Notes under the pieces: generated by a model
The model's database searches: none
Told to the model about the DNA's origin: nothing
Seen by the model: the letters and a program-made list of their open reading frames with translations, nothing else
Made by a program: the position numbers and the translations under genes
Assembly: GCA_029939085.1 (NCBI GenBank)
Contig: JAOZTQ010000036.1
Location: forward strand, 2,088 to 10,013
Length of the DNA: 7,926 bases
Direction of reading: 5' to 3'
Origin: Candidatus Nanopelagicales bacterium
GTDB lineage: Bacteria > Actinomycetota > Actinomycetes > S36-B12 > GCA-2699445
Part shown: positions 1 through 6,217 of the stretch, in pieces
Position numbering within the stretch: the stretch's first letter is position 1
Layout of the letters: the number at the start of each line of letters is the position of its first letter

Positions 1-564
1 TATTTGGAAGTAGCGGGGGTGAAACCAAACTCGACGACTGAAACATATTGCGCATTGCGTCTCCACATTGACAATCGTCGCTGGCATGGTGTGCCCATTC
101 TGATTCGAGCGGGGAAGGCATTGCCGGAGCGGGTGACCGAAGTGCGAGTTCTGTTCCGGAGGCCAGCGCCATTAGGTGGTCACGCAAGAGAAAAAATTGA
201 TGCAACTAATGAACTTGTCCTCCGGATCGATCCTGCTCCAGGTGCGCGGCTCAGACTTATTGCGAAAGCCGCGGCTGGATCGGGGACCCGCGGGATCCAT
301 CTGGATATGGATTTTGCAGATCAAGGTGGAGACGGACCAACGCCATATGAGCAACTTCTGACGGGTGCAATGCGCGGTGATCGAAGTCTGTTTGCACGGC
401 AGGATGCCGTCGAAGAGACCTGGCGGATAGTGCAACCGTTACTCGACTCCCCACCTGCAGTGATTCCCTACGCACAAGGCACTTGGGGACCACCCGAGGC
501 AGAGAAGCTGGTTAAAGGAATTGCTGCTTGGCACGAGCCTTGGCTACCAGATGCCACAAGTTAA
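1..564 (+). CDS. zwf: Glucose-6-phosphate dehydrogenase, C-terminal part (5' truncated by window edge)
   Basis: This is the last 187 codons of G6PD, which oxidises glucose-6-phosphate to 6-phosphogluconolactone with reduction of NAD(P)+, the entry step of the oxidative pentose phosphate pathway in the cytoplasm. The reading frame is open from base 1 (Tyr-Leu-Glu), so the gene starts outside the window; the TTG at 4 is not a start. Visible family signatures are the STTETY segment (fragment residues 11-16), RWHGVP (27-32) and GKALPERVTEVRV (38-50). In that last block the Lys and the Arg five residues later match the substrate-contacting pair of the human enzyme (Lys360, Arg365, from memory). 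The tail has the usual EETWRIVQPLL and GTWGPPEAEKL ends. The Rossmann cofactor domain is not in the window. The TAA stop overlaps the stop of the convergent GH15 gene. Identification is firm; cofactor preference cannot be judged. Confidence 0.95.
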   Translation, partial: YLEVAGVKPNSTTETYCALRLHIDNRRWHGVPILIRAGKALPERVTEVRVLFRRPAPLGGHAREKIDATNELVLRIDPAPGARLRLIAKAAAGSGTRGIHLDMDFADQGGDGPTPYEQLLTGAMRGDRSLFARQDAVEETWRIVQPLLDSPPAVIPYAQGTWGPPEAEKLVKGIAAWHEPWLPDATS

Positions 565-2360
565 TCGTCAGGCAAGTTGGCGTCATCACTCACCGGGGTG
601 CTGAGTGCGTGTGCGGCTCCAATCAGACCTATATGCGAGAAGGCCTGGGGCATATTGCCTAACATGCGCTTCGCATGAGGGTCATATTCTTCGGACAGCA
701 AACCAACGTCATTGGTCAAGGCGCATAGCTTGTCGAATAGTTCTTCCGCGCGTTTCCGTTCCCCAATGTAGGCCAAACATTGGACCAACCAGAATGAACA
801 TATGAGGAAGGTCCCCTCTTCGCCGGCTAGACCGTCATCGGTCTCCTCAGCTCGATATCGAAGCAAGAGCCCATCTTGAGATAGTTCCTTTTCCACATGA
901 TGAACCGTGTTGATGATTCGTTCGTCATCAGGTGGCAGGAAATCGACCAATGGAATCATCAGCAGACTGGCATCCATCGCTTTCGACCCGTACGCCTGGG
1001 TAAAGCAGTTTCGCTCGTGATCAACACCATTCTTCAAAATGTCAGCCTTGATCGTGTCAGCTAGCTCTTGCATGTGTTCCTGTGGCCCATCGAATCCGAA
1101 ATCCCGAATGGACTTGAGGACGCGATCGATAGTCACCCACGCCATCACCTTGGAGTAAGTGAAGTGCTGCTGTTCGCCACGAACTTCCCAAATACCTTCA
1201 TCTGGCTCCTGCCATCGCCGCTCGACGAAGCTTGCCGTGCGCAACTGCAGTTTCCAGGCGGCACCCGGATCCTTTGAACTGACCAAACCCATACGTCGTC
1301 CCATGTAGGCGGCATCGCTGAGTTCGCCGTATACGTCGAGTTGAAATTGATGCGCGGCGCCATTTCCGATTCGCACTGGAGCGGACTTTTCGTAGCCGGG
1401 TAGCCAATCAATCGTCCATTCAGGCAAATGCCTCTTACCGGTGAGGCTGTACATAATTTGCATATCTTGCGGATCACCCGCGACGGCACGGATGAGCCAG
1501 CCACGGAAACCAAGGGCTTCTTCTCGGTATCCCTCGAGAAGTAGAGATTGCAGGGTCATCGATGCATCTCGCAGCCAGGTATATCGGTAGTCCCAGTTTC
1601 GCTGACCACCGATCGCTTCGGGTAAGGATGTCGTGGCTGCAGCGGCAACAGCGCCGGTCGGTGCGTAGGTCAATGCCTTCAAGGTAATCAGAGATCGAAC
1701 GACCGAGTGCCGGTGCGGACCTTGATATGTTGCGCGAGACGACCAATCCTGCCACCAGGCTTCTGTGCTGCGTTCGGCCGAGAAGGGTTCGCGTGGATGG
1801 GGGGCGTCGTCCCACGGCCGGTGCCAAATAATCTGCATTGCGAGAGCCTCACCCTCGCGGACTTGGAATTCGCTATATACGTTGCCGTCCTTCACGGTGC
1901 TGTTGCACCGAGCAACGAAGAGGGTGGCGTCTGGGCCGGCTTGAGCCAGGATGCCCGTCGGTGATTGGGTAAAGAATGGTTTTATCCGGCCGTACCCAAA
2001 TCGAAGAACTAGCTCCGAGGTCATCTTCACTGTGCCCGAGACCCCGCGGACAATGCGAAAAAGAGTTGGGGTTTGATCACGAATTGGCATGAAGTCAGTG
2101 ATCGTGACGCTACCGGTAGCTGTCGTCATGGTCGTATCTAGTAAAAGCGTCCCGTCCCGATACTCCCGAGACACTTTGGTGACCGGATCTGCTGGCTTGA
2201 CAGTCCAATGGCCGTTTTCTTCGGTTCCCAACAGCGCGGCAAAGGCAGCGTCGGAGTCCAACCGAGGAAGGCACAGCCAGTCTATGGCCCCGGCTGATGA
2301 GATCAGCGCTGAGGTGTGGAGATCGCCAATCAATGCATAGTCTTCTATTGGAGCTGCCAT
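561..2360 (-). CDS. Glycoside hydrolase family 15 protein (trehalase/glucoamylase-like)
   Basis: A 599-residue protein of the bacterial GH15 family, inverting exo-glycosidases that release glucose; actinobacterial members include trehalases, others are glucoamylase- or glucodextranase-like. Residues about 1-200 form the N-terminal beta-rich domain, starting with the typical IEDYALIGD and IDWLCLPRLDSDAAFAALLG. The (alpha/alpha)6 catalytic barrel follows, with the hallmark RNWDYRYTWLRDAS at 254-267, PDEGIWEVRG at 386-395 (candidate acid region, Glu388/Glu392), GEEGTF at 513-518 (candidate catalytic base region) and LSEEYDP with GNMPQAFSH near the end. Length is normal and no key motif is missing. 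There is no signal peptide, so it acts in the cytoplasm on an internal substrate such as trehalose or a malto-oligosaccharide. The ATG start has only a weak AAGG very close upstream. It lies 45 bp after trmB on the same strand and ends tail to tail with zwf, fitting supply of glucose toward the pentose phosphate pathway. The exact substrate cannot be read from the sequence. Confidence 0.92.
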   Translation of the reverse strand: MAAPIEDYALIGDLHTSALISSAGAIDWLCLPRLDSDAAFAALLGTEENGHWTVKPADPVTKVSREYRDGTLLLDTTMTTATGSVTITDFMPIRDQTPTLFRIVRGVSGTVKMTSELVLRFGYGRIKPFFTQSPTGILAQAGPDATLFVARCNSTVKDGNVYSEFQVREGEALAMQIIWHRPWDDAPHPREPFSAERSTEAWWQDWSSRATYQGPHRHSVVRSLITLKALTYAPTGAVAAAATTSLPEAIGGQRNWDYRYTWLRDASMTLQSLLLEGYREEALGFRGWLIRAVAGDPQDMQIMYSLTGKRHLPEWTIDWLPGYEKSAPVRIGNGAAHQFQLDVYGELSDAAYMGRRMGLVSSKDPGAAWKLQLRTASFVERRWQEPDEGIWEVRGEQQHFTYSKVMAWVTIDRVLKSIRDFGFDGPQEHMQELADTIKADILKNGVDHERNCFTQAYGSKAMDASLLMIPLVDFLPPDDERIINTVHHVEKELSQDGLLLRYRAEETDDGLAGEEGTFLICSFWLVQCLAYIGERKRAEELFDKLCALTNDVGLLSEEYDPHAKRMLGNMPQAFSHIGLIGAAHALSTPVSDDANLPDD

Positions 2361-2385
2361 GGCCTTAGTGTGTCGGGAAAGTGTG

Positions 2386-2403
2386 AGTTATGCGTGCATA
2401 ACT
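2386..2403. promoter_or_regulatory. 18-bp palindrome, possible operator in front of the GH15 gene
   Basis: AGTTATGC-GT-GCATAACT has two perfectly complementary 8-bp arms around a 2-bp centre. It sits wholly inside the 45-bp gap between trmB (stop at 2406-2408) and the GH15 start at 2360, about 26 bp upstream of that start. The short centre and lack of a following T-run on either strand argue for a protein-binding site rather than a terminator. A weak promoter-like pair on the - strand (TTGCCT in the end of trmB, TATGCA inside the palindrome, 16-bp spacer) would be blocked by a bound repressor, but the -10 match is poor. The regulator is not encoded in the window. Confidence 0.45.
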
Positions 2404-2405
2404 GG

Positions 2406-3071
2406 TTACTTCTTGTAGGCAACTATGTCGACGATTGTGTGCCCTTTGGCGATTCCCTTGGTTTCGAACCTTGTTTGAGGTCGCCAGAGCGGACAATCTT
2501 GGGAGCCCACAAACTCCACATGCAGGGACGGATCGGCTTCGATCACCGAAATCATTTGCTCGGCATAGTCGCTCCAATCGGTGGCCACATGCAAGAACGC
2601 ACCAGTCGCAAGGCGAGACGCGATTAGCTGTACTAGCGGAGGACTGATTAACCGTCTTTTATGGTGTTTCTTCTTGGGCCACGGGTCAGGAAAGAAACTG
2701 CGGAAACCGCTGAGACTGCCTTCGGGAACTCGTTCATTGAGGAACTGAATCGCGTCACCGTGGACGATGCGTACATTTGTGAGGTTCTGATTGTCGATCC
2801 TGCGGAGTAAGCGACCAACTCCTGGCGTATGAACCTCGATGGCTATCAGTCCTACATCGGGTGATTCTGCAGCCATTAGGGCTGTTACTTCTCCCATCCC
2901 GGTGCCAACCTCTATGACGACGGGTAATGGGGGATTAAAGAGGTGAGCTAGATCCAGCTTTGGTCCGCTGGGCTCGACACCGTACTGCGGCAGCAATTCC
3001 GTAATGGCACGCTTTGCCCGAGGTTGACTCCGCCCACCGCGGGCGTGATAGGTCCTTACGCTTCGATCCAT
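2406..3071 (-). CDS. trmB: tRNA (guanine(46)-N7)-methyltransferase
   Basis: This 221-residue SAM-dependent enzyme methylates N7 of G46 in the variable loop of tRNAs. All family motifs are present: the SAM-binding EVGTGMGE at 54-61, the acidic turn AIEVHTPGV at 77-85, HGDA at 104-107, the signature FFPDPWPKKKHHKRR at 126-140, ATDW at 163-166 and RPQTRFETKG at 197-206. The N-terminal VRTYHARGGR is the form seen in actinobacterial TrmB. Length is normal and the gene looks intact. The ATG at 3071 has no good Shine-Dalgarno (only ACAGAG nearby). With just 13 bp to the stop of the upstream cupin gene, translation may depend on read-through of a shared mRNA. A tRNA modification gene next to a GH15 gene has no obvious functional link and is probably incidental. 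Confidence 0.96.
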   Translation of the reverse strand: MDRSVRTYHARGGRSQPRAKRAITELLPQYGVEPSGPKLDLAHLFNPPLPVVIEVGTGMGEVTALMAAESPDVGLIAIEVHTPGVGRLLRRIDNQNLTNVRIVHGDAIQFLNERVPEGSLSGFRSFFPDPWPKKKHHKRRLISPPLVQLIASRLATGAFLHVATDWSDYAEQMISVIEADPSLHVEFVGSQDCPLWRPQTRFETKGIAKGHTIVDIVAYKK

Positions 3072-3084
3072 GATGCTCTGTGTT

Positions 3085-3414
3085 CTATGGGGTTACCCAG
3101 AACTTACGTAAAGACTCTTTGACATTCCACGTGGTTTGATCTCCGGCCTGCAGCTGAACGACGTCCCCGGGACCGACGGTCAGCGTGGGGCCATCTTTAA
3201 AGTCGATTTCCGCTGAGCCACTCAAGATGACAAAAATCTCATCGACTTCAACATCGCTCGATACCCCCACCGAGTGTTCCCACAGTCCTATATCAAGACC
3301 TGAGGCTTCGATCTCCAAAATGCTAGTTGTTGGGTCACCGGTAACTACTTGTCCGTCTGGAACTGGTGCATGATCCATCGAGGTATCGCCCCGAGCCAAG
3401 ATTTTCCCGCTCAT
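3085..3414 (-). CDS. Small cupin-domain protein (Cupin_3/DUF861-like)
   Basis: A 109-residue single-domain cupin of the type related to EutQ and ureidoglycine aminohydrolase. Visible are GLWEHSVG, the first cupin motif core DEIFVILSGSAEI and the second core VGPGDVVQLQAGDQTTWNV, ending in the family-typical RKFWV. The classical HxH metal pair of motif 1 is absent and the usual motif 2 histidine is a Trp, which is normal for this subfamily, so metal dependence cannot be assumed. Its role is unknown; small cupins of this type are often sugar or small-molecule binding. I chose ATG 3414 because the family usually begins here and a promoter-like pair lies exactly 6 bp upstream, suggesting leaderless mRNA. 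An in-frame GTG at 3462 would add 16 residues; TAGGG abuts it too closely to be a good binding site. It lies 13 bp upstream of trmB and is divergent from the DUF389 gene. Confidence 0.85.
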   Translation of the reverse strand: MSGKILARGDTSMDHAPVPDGQVVTGDPTTSILEIEASGLDIGLWEHSVGVSSDVEVDEIFVILSGSAEIDFKDGPTLTVGPGDVVQLQAGDQTTWNVKESLRKFWVTP

Positions 3415-3420
3415 AACTCG

Positions 3421-3449
3421 AGAATATCGCTGTGTCAGCAGCCACCCAA
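3421..3449 (-). promoter_or_regulatory. Possible leaderless promoter for the cupin-trmB-GH15 unit
   Basis: Reading the - strand, TTGGGT (3449-3444) and TATTCT (3426-3421) are separated by exactly 17 bp. The -10-like hexamer fits TAnnnT and ends 6 bp before the cupin ATG at 3414. Transcription would then begin at or next to the A of the ATG, a common arrangement in actinobacteria and consistent with the missing Shine-Dalgarno. The -35 match is only the TTG. This is a pattern-based call. Confidence 0.4.
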
Positions 3450-3511
3450 TCGAATACGACACGCCCTACAGCATTCGTTACGTCGTGGAACTAGGGCTCG
3501 ACAATAGCCCA

Positions 3512-5137
3512 ATGGAGCAAGCAACAGATAAACCCGCTGCGAACGATGAAGTCGACCAATCATTCCGCTCCGTATTGGGTGTCATAGTCAATCCAGCAAC
3601 CTCTAAGGGTGCAGTGCTCATCCTGGTCGGCATGTTGATTCTGATGGCCCCAGAGGTTTCAACTCCCCTCGTCGCACTGTGCATATCGGCGGGGCTGGTG
3701 CTATTTGGGTTGACCGAGATTTGGTCGGCTATCCGACACTGGAGCGATGTGGGTCTGTCCGGCGTGTTCTTGGCGGCACTTTCCGTTTTGACCGGCATCT
3801 CAATCCTCTTCTTCGCTGATGCAGTCATAGTCATGTTTCGCTTCGTGGGTATTTATCTGTTGCTTCGTGGCGTGGCAGCCGGATTACGGTTACTGTTCAG
3901 GCGATCTAAATCTGTGGTCTACGACGTGATCGCGGCCGGAGTCCAGACCTCCTTAGGGATCATGCTGTTCTTGGTACCAGAAGCGATCGCGAAATCCTCC
4001 CTGGGAATCATTGCGGTGAGCGCCGTGTGTCTGGGTGGTCTGATGCTCATTTATGGCATGCAGTCGAACGACGATCACACCGATATAGATGCAAGTACGT
4101 TGCTGACCATTACGAAATCCTGGTTCAAGCGCTCCGATCTCGGTTTTGAACGGCGAGCTGAAATTGCTGAGGGACTGTATTTCGAGGAGCCAGGCAAGAA
4201 TCAGAAGCTCTCATCGTGGTGGACCATGTTGGGTCTCTCCGTGGCAATTGCCACCTATGCAATTTTGCAAGACTCAACGGCTGTCGTAATCGGAGCCATG
4301 CTGATAGCACCCCTGATGACTCCCATCTTGGGTGCCGCTGGTGCGATCGTCAATGGTCGTAAGGCTCGCTTGGCGAGTTCACTCATCATGGTTTTTCTCG
4401 GTGCATCGGCCGCGATACTGCTTTCCTTCATCATTGGGCAGTGGGCGCCGGACTACATCCCGATTGACAGCAACACTCAGATCACTAGCAGAACATCCCC
4501 AAACGTCGTAGATATGGCAATCGCACTTGCGGCTGGTGCCGCAGGTGCCTTCGCCACAATTAATCGCCGGGTCGCAGGTGGTCTTGCTGGGGTAGCAATA
4601 GCCGTTGCGCTTGTGCCTCCACTAGGTGTTGTGGGTTTGACTCTCGAAGAGGGAGCCTGGTCAGATGCTTGGGGTGCCTTCTTGCTATTCCTCACCAACT
4701 TGGTGGCTATTCTGTTGTCAGCCACGTTTATCTTCGTTATGGGGGGCTGGACCTCAATACGACGCCTACGTTCGAATGCGTCCAGTATTGCACTCACGGT
4801 CGGTACAGTGTTTTCAGCAGCGATGGTGATTCTGTTGCCGCTGCTGTTTACGTCACAAGGCCTCATCTCGGAATCACGCAACCAGTCATTAGCGTCAACT
4901 ACCGTTAATAAGTGGGTCGACGATAATGCCCCGGACTTGACGGTTACTCGTGTAGATAGTGTGGGATCTGAGGTCACGATCGCGGTTGCGGGTCCGGAAG
5001 AATTCCCAGATCCTCAGTCACTCGCGGAGGAACTTCAGACTGACTTCGGTCAGCCAATAACTCTAAGGGTTGTGCTGACGCCAACGGAGGTAACCGAGTA
5101 TGAGACTCAATCGGGCACCGAGACCAAATTACGTTAG
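3512..5137 (+). CDS. HdeD-like (DUF308)-DUF389 fusion membrane protein
   Basis: A 541-residue integral membrane protein of unknown function. Residues about 33-182 hold six predicted helices arranged as three similar hairpins, each with a G-I/M-x-L turn followed by PE or AD (LVGMLILMAPE, LTGISILFFAD, SLGIMLFLVPE); this matches the DUF308/HdeD layout. A charged linker (about 186-235) leads to the DUF389 domain, recognised by STAVVIGAMLIAPLMTPILG at 255-274, with further helices to about 446, including ATINRRVAGGLAG and ALVPPLGVVG. A soluble tail of about 95 residues (447-541) follows, probably outside the membrane. Start choice is uncertain: a GTG at 3485 adds nine residues. ATG 3512 is preferred because the -10-like GACAAT (3500-3505) lies 6 bp upstream, though no convincing -35 or Shine-Dalgarno exists for either. 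It is convergent with the protease gene. Domain identity is fairly sure; transport or sensing roles would be guesses. Confidence 0.88.
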   Translation: MEQATDKPAANDEVDQSFRSVLGVIVNPATSKGAVLILVGMLILMAPEVSTPLVALCISAGLVLFGLTEIWSAIRHWSDVGLSGVFLAALSVLTGISILFFADAVIVMFRFVGIYLLLRGVAAGLRLLFRRSKSVVYDVIAAGVQTSLGIMLFLVPEAIAKSSLGIIAVSAVCLGGLMLIYGMQSNDDHTDIDASTLLTITKSWFKRSDLGFERRAEIAEGLYFEEPGKNQKLSSWWTMLGLSVAIATYAILQDSTAVVIGAMLIAPLMTPILGAAGAIVNGRKARLASSLIMVFLGASAAILLSFIIGQWAPDYIPIDSNTQITSRTSPNVVDMAIALAAGAAGAFATINRRVAGGLAGVAIAVALVPPLGVVGLTLEEGAWSDAWGAFLLFLTNLVAILLSATFIFVMGGWTSIRRLRSNASSIALTVGTVFSAAMVILLPLLFTSQGLISESRNQSLASTTVNKWVDDNAPDLTVTRVDSVGSEVTIAVAGPEEFPDPQSLAEELQTDFGQPITLRVVLTPTEVTEYETQSGTETKLR

Positions 5138-5206
5138 CGCCGCTGTCGCGTTCTGATGTGCTGATTCATCCAAGTACGCGGTAGATCAATCGTTCGACGA
5201 TGGTTT

Positions 5207-6037
5207 TCAGCACTGTGTTTGGGTAAGGGATTTTCCATAGTCGGAGAAAAGTTCGAGGTAGACCGTTTCTCCCGTCTCACAAGGCTCAGAGAAAGTCACC
5301 TGCTGCTCACCGGAGACACTTTTCTGAAGTGTTCCGGAAGTGACTCGCGCCGATGTCAAGATGTCGGGGTACTTGCCTGGATACGACCAACTGACGGTGG
5401 TAGAGCTACCAGTAGATTGCACAACCAAATTGGTGGCAGTGTGGACCAACTCGCTGCAGCCGCCCGCGGCTAGCGAACGCAAACCAGCTTTATCGCCGGG
5501 GCCGAATTTCGGACCGATTCGGTAGTTGCCGGATCGCATAACGTCACGCGGGTTTTGGGAATGATGTAAGCCAACTGCATGGCCAATCTCGTGCATCATC
5601 AGGTGTAACCGCTCGACTTTGCTGTAACGGCGGGTATGTCGGGAGTAGGTGATCGAACCGGTCGACGCGATATGGAGATAGCCCTGCTGTCCTCGATAAC
5701 CGAATCCACCTCGCCCGGCCTCGCCCGCAGTCAGGTTGCCATATTCGATTGTGATGTCGGCTTTGCCGTCGCGAATCTGCTTAAAGCGCATCCCATTGAC
5801 CGCTGTGATTTTTCGAAAAGCTTTACGAGTCAGTCGGTGATCACGTTTCGTGCCGGCAGACCAACTCCAGGTTGTGGTGGCACAAGGGTCCCACCGCACT
5901 GGTAGTTGAGGATGTTCGGGCTGTGTGTGCAGATATTCGAAACTGCTGCCAGAGGATTTCGCGGTTGCCAAAGGTGCCGCCACCACCACCGTGACGAGCA
6001 AAATCATGGCCGCGAAGATCCCAGTGGGGGTCTTCAT
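5207..6037 (-). CDS. Secreted metzincin-type zinc metalloprotease (matrixin-like)
   Basis: A 276-residue exported protein. Residues 1-26 are a signal peptide (MK start, hydrophobic run IFAAMILLVTVVVAAP, likely cleavage after ATA). The catalytic centre is HEIGHAVGLHH at 149-159: the HExxHxxGxxH zinc motif with His149, His153 and His159 as ligands and Glu150 as base. PRDVM at 163-167 supplies the Met-turn Met167. Preceding strands ADITIEYG and GYLHIAS fit the matrixin/astacin-like fold. Residues about 198-276 look like a separate beta-sandwich (Fn3-like) domain. Four cysteines (52, 194, 253, 276) could form disulfides outside the cell. No long propeptide or cysteine switch is apparent. ATG 6037 is chosen over a GTG at 6070 because AAGGAGA lies just upstream and the signal peptide begins properly there. 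The gene is convergent with DUF389 and divergent from the exporter. The protein target is unknown. Confidence 0.9.
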   Translation of the reverse strand: MKTPTGIFAAMILLVTVVVAAPLATAKSSGSSFEYLHTQPEHPQLPVRWDPCATTTWSWSAGTKRDHRLTRKAFRKITAVNGMRFKQIRDGKADITIEYGNLTAGEAGRGGFGYRGQQGYLHIASTGSITYSRHTRRYSKVERLHLMMHEIGHAVGLHHSQNPRDVMRSGNYRIGPKFGPGDKAGLRSLAAGGCSELVHTATNLVVQSTGSSTTVSWSYPGKYPDILTSARVTSGTLQKSVSGEQQVTFSEPCETGETVYLELFSDYGKSLTQTQC

Positions 6038-6040
6038 GGT

Positions 6041-6047
6041 TCTCCTT
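6041..6047 (-). promoter_or_regulatory. Strong ribosome binding site of the metalloprotease gene
   Basis: AAGGAGA on the - strand, three bases before ATG 6037 (AAGGAG-AACC-ATG). It is the only strong Shine-Dalgarno sequence I see in the window, and it decides the start in favour of ATG 6037 over the upstream in-frame GTG at 6070, which would place the signal peptide 11 residues inside the protein. Confidence 0.75.
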
Positions 6048-6217
6048 GCGCCTAGATGGTGTATCGGCACTGGGCAAGTAGACTTGAGACATCGACGTCA
6101 TAGACTCACAGAAATCTAAAGTTCGGTCTAGAAACGCAACGGCTGCATACCGTGGGTCGAACCGTTCCCTCCCGCGAGTTGAGTGGACTCGAAGAATGTG
6201 GGACGGGACAATCAAGC
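6048..6217. promoter_or_regulatory. Divergent intergenic region between protease and MFS exporter
   Basis: About 170 bp that must hold the promoters of both divergent genes if the exporter starts at 6218. TAGACT occurs twice in the same direction, at 6079-6084 and 6101-6106, exactly 22 bp apart, with the palindrome GACGTC (6094-6099) between them. The inverted core GTCTA recurs at 6126-6130. On the - strand TTGCGT (6139-6134) and TAGATT (6118-6113) form a weak promoter-like pair with a short 15-bp spacer. No convincing + strand promoter was found. All of this is pattern only. Confidence 0.3.

Noticed and set aside
1474..1827. 117-codon - strand frame within the GH15 gene
   Set aside because: Same-strand shifted frame of the GH15 coding region, Arg/Ser/Pro-rich with no domain features, and the GH15 frame is intact across it.
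3085..3414. Loss of metal-binding histidines in the cupin as a sign of a degenerate gene
   Set aside because: The missing HxH and the Trp in place of the second-motif His are usual for the Cupin_3/DUF861 subfamily, so this is not evidence of decay.
4477..4977. 166-codon open frame on the - strand inside the DUF389 gene
   Set aside because: It lies entirely opposite a well-supported membrane protein gene, its translation is low-complexity (Ala/Thr/Pro/Ser-rich) and shows no recognisable motif; it is a shadow frame.
5187..5207. Hairpin ATCGT-TCG-ACGAT followed by GGTTTT between the convergent DUF389 and protease genes, as a terminator
   Set aside because: The stem is only 5 bp and AT-containing and the T-run only four bases; it is too weak to call a terminator, although it is the only hairpin in this 69-bp gap.
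6152..6217. Upstream GTG start of the MFS exporter (22 extra residues)
   Set aside because: No ribosome binding site or leaderless -10 precedes it and the added residues show no family similarity; GTG 6218 has GGGA at a suitable distance. It remains possible.
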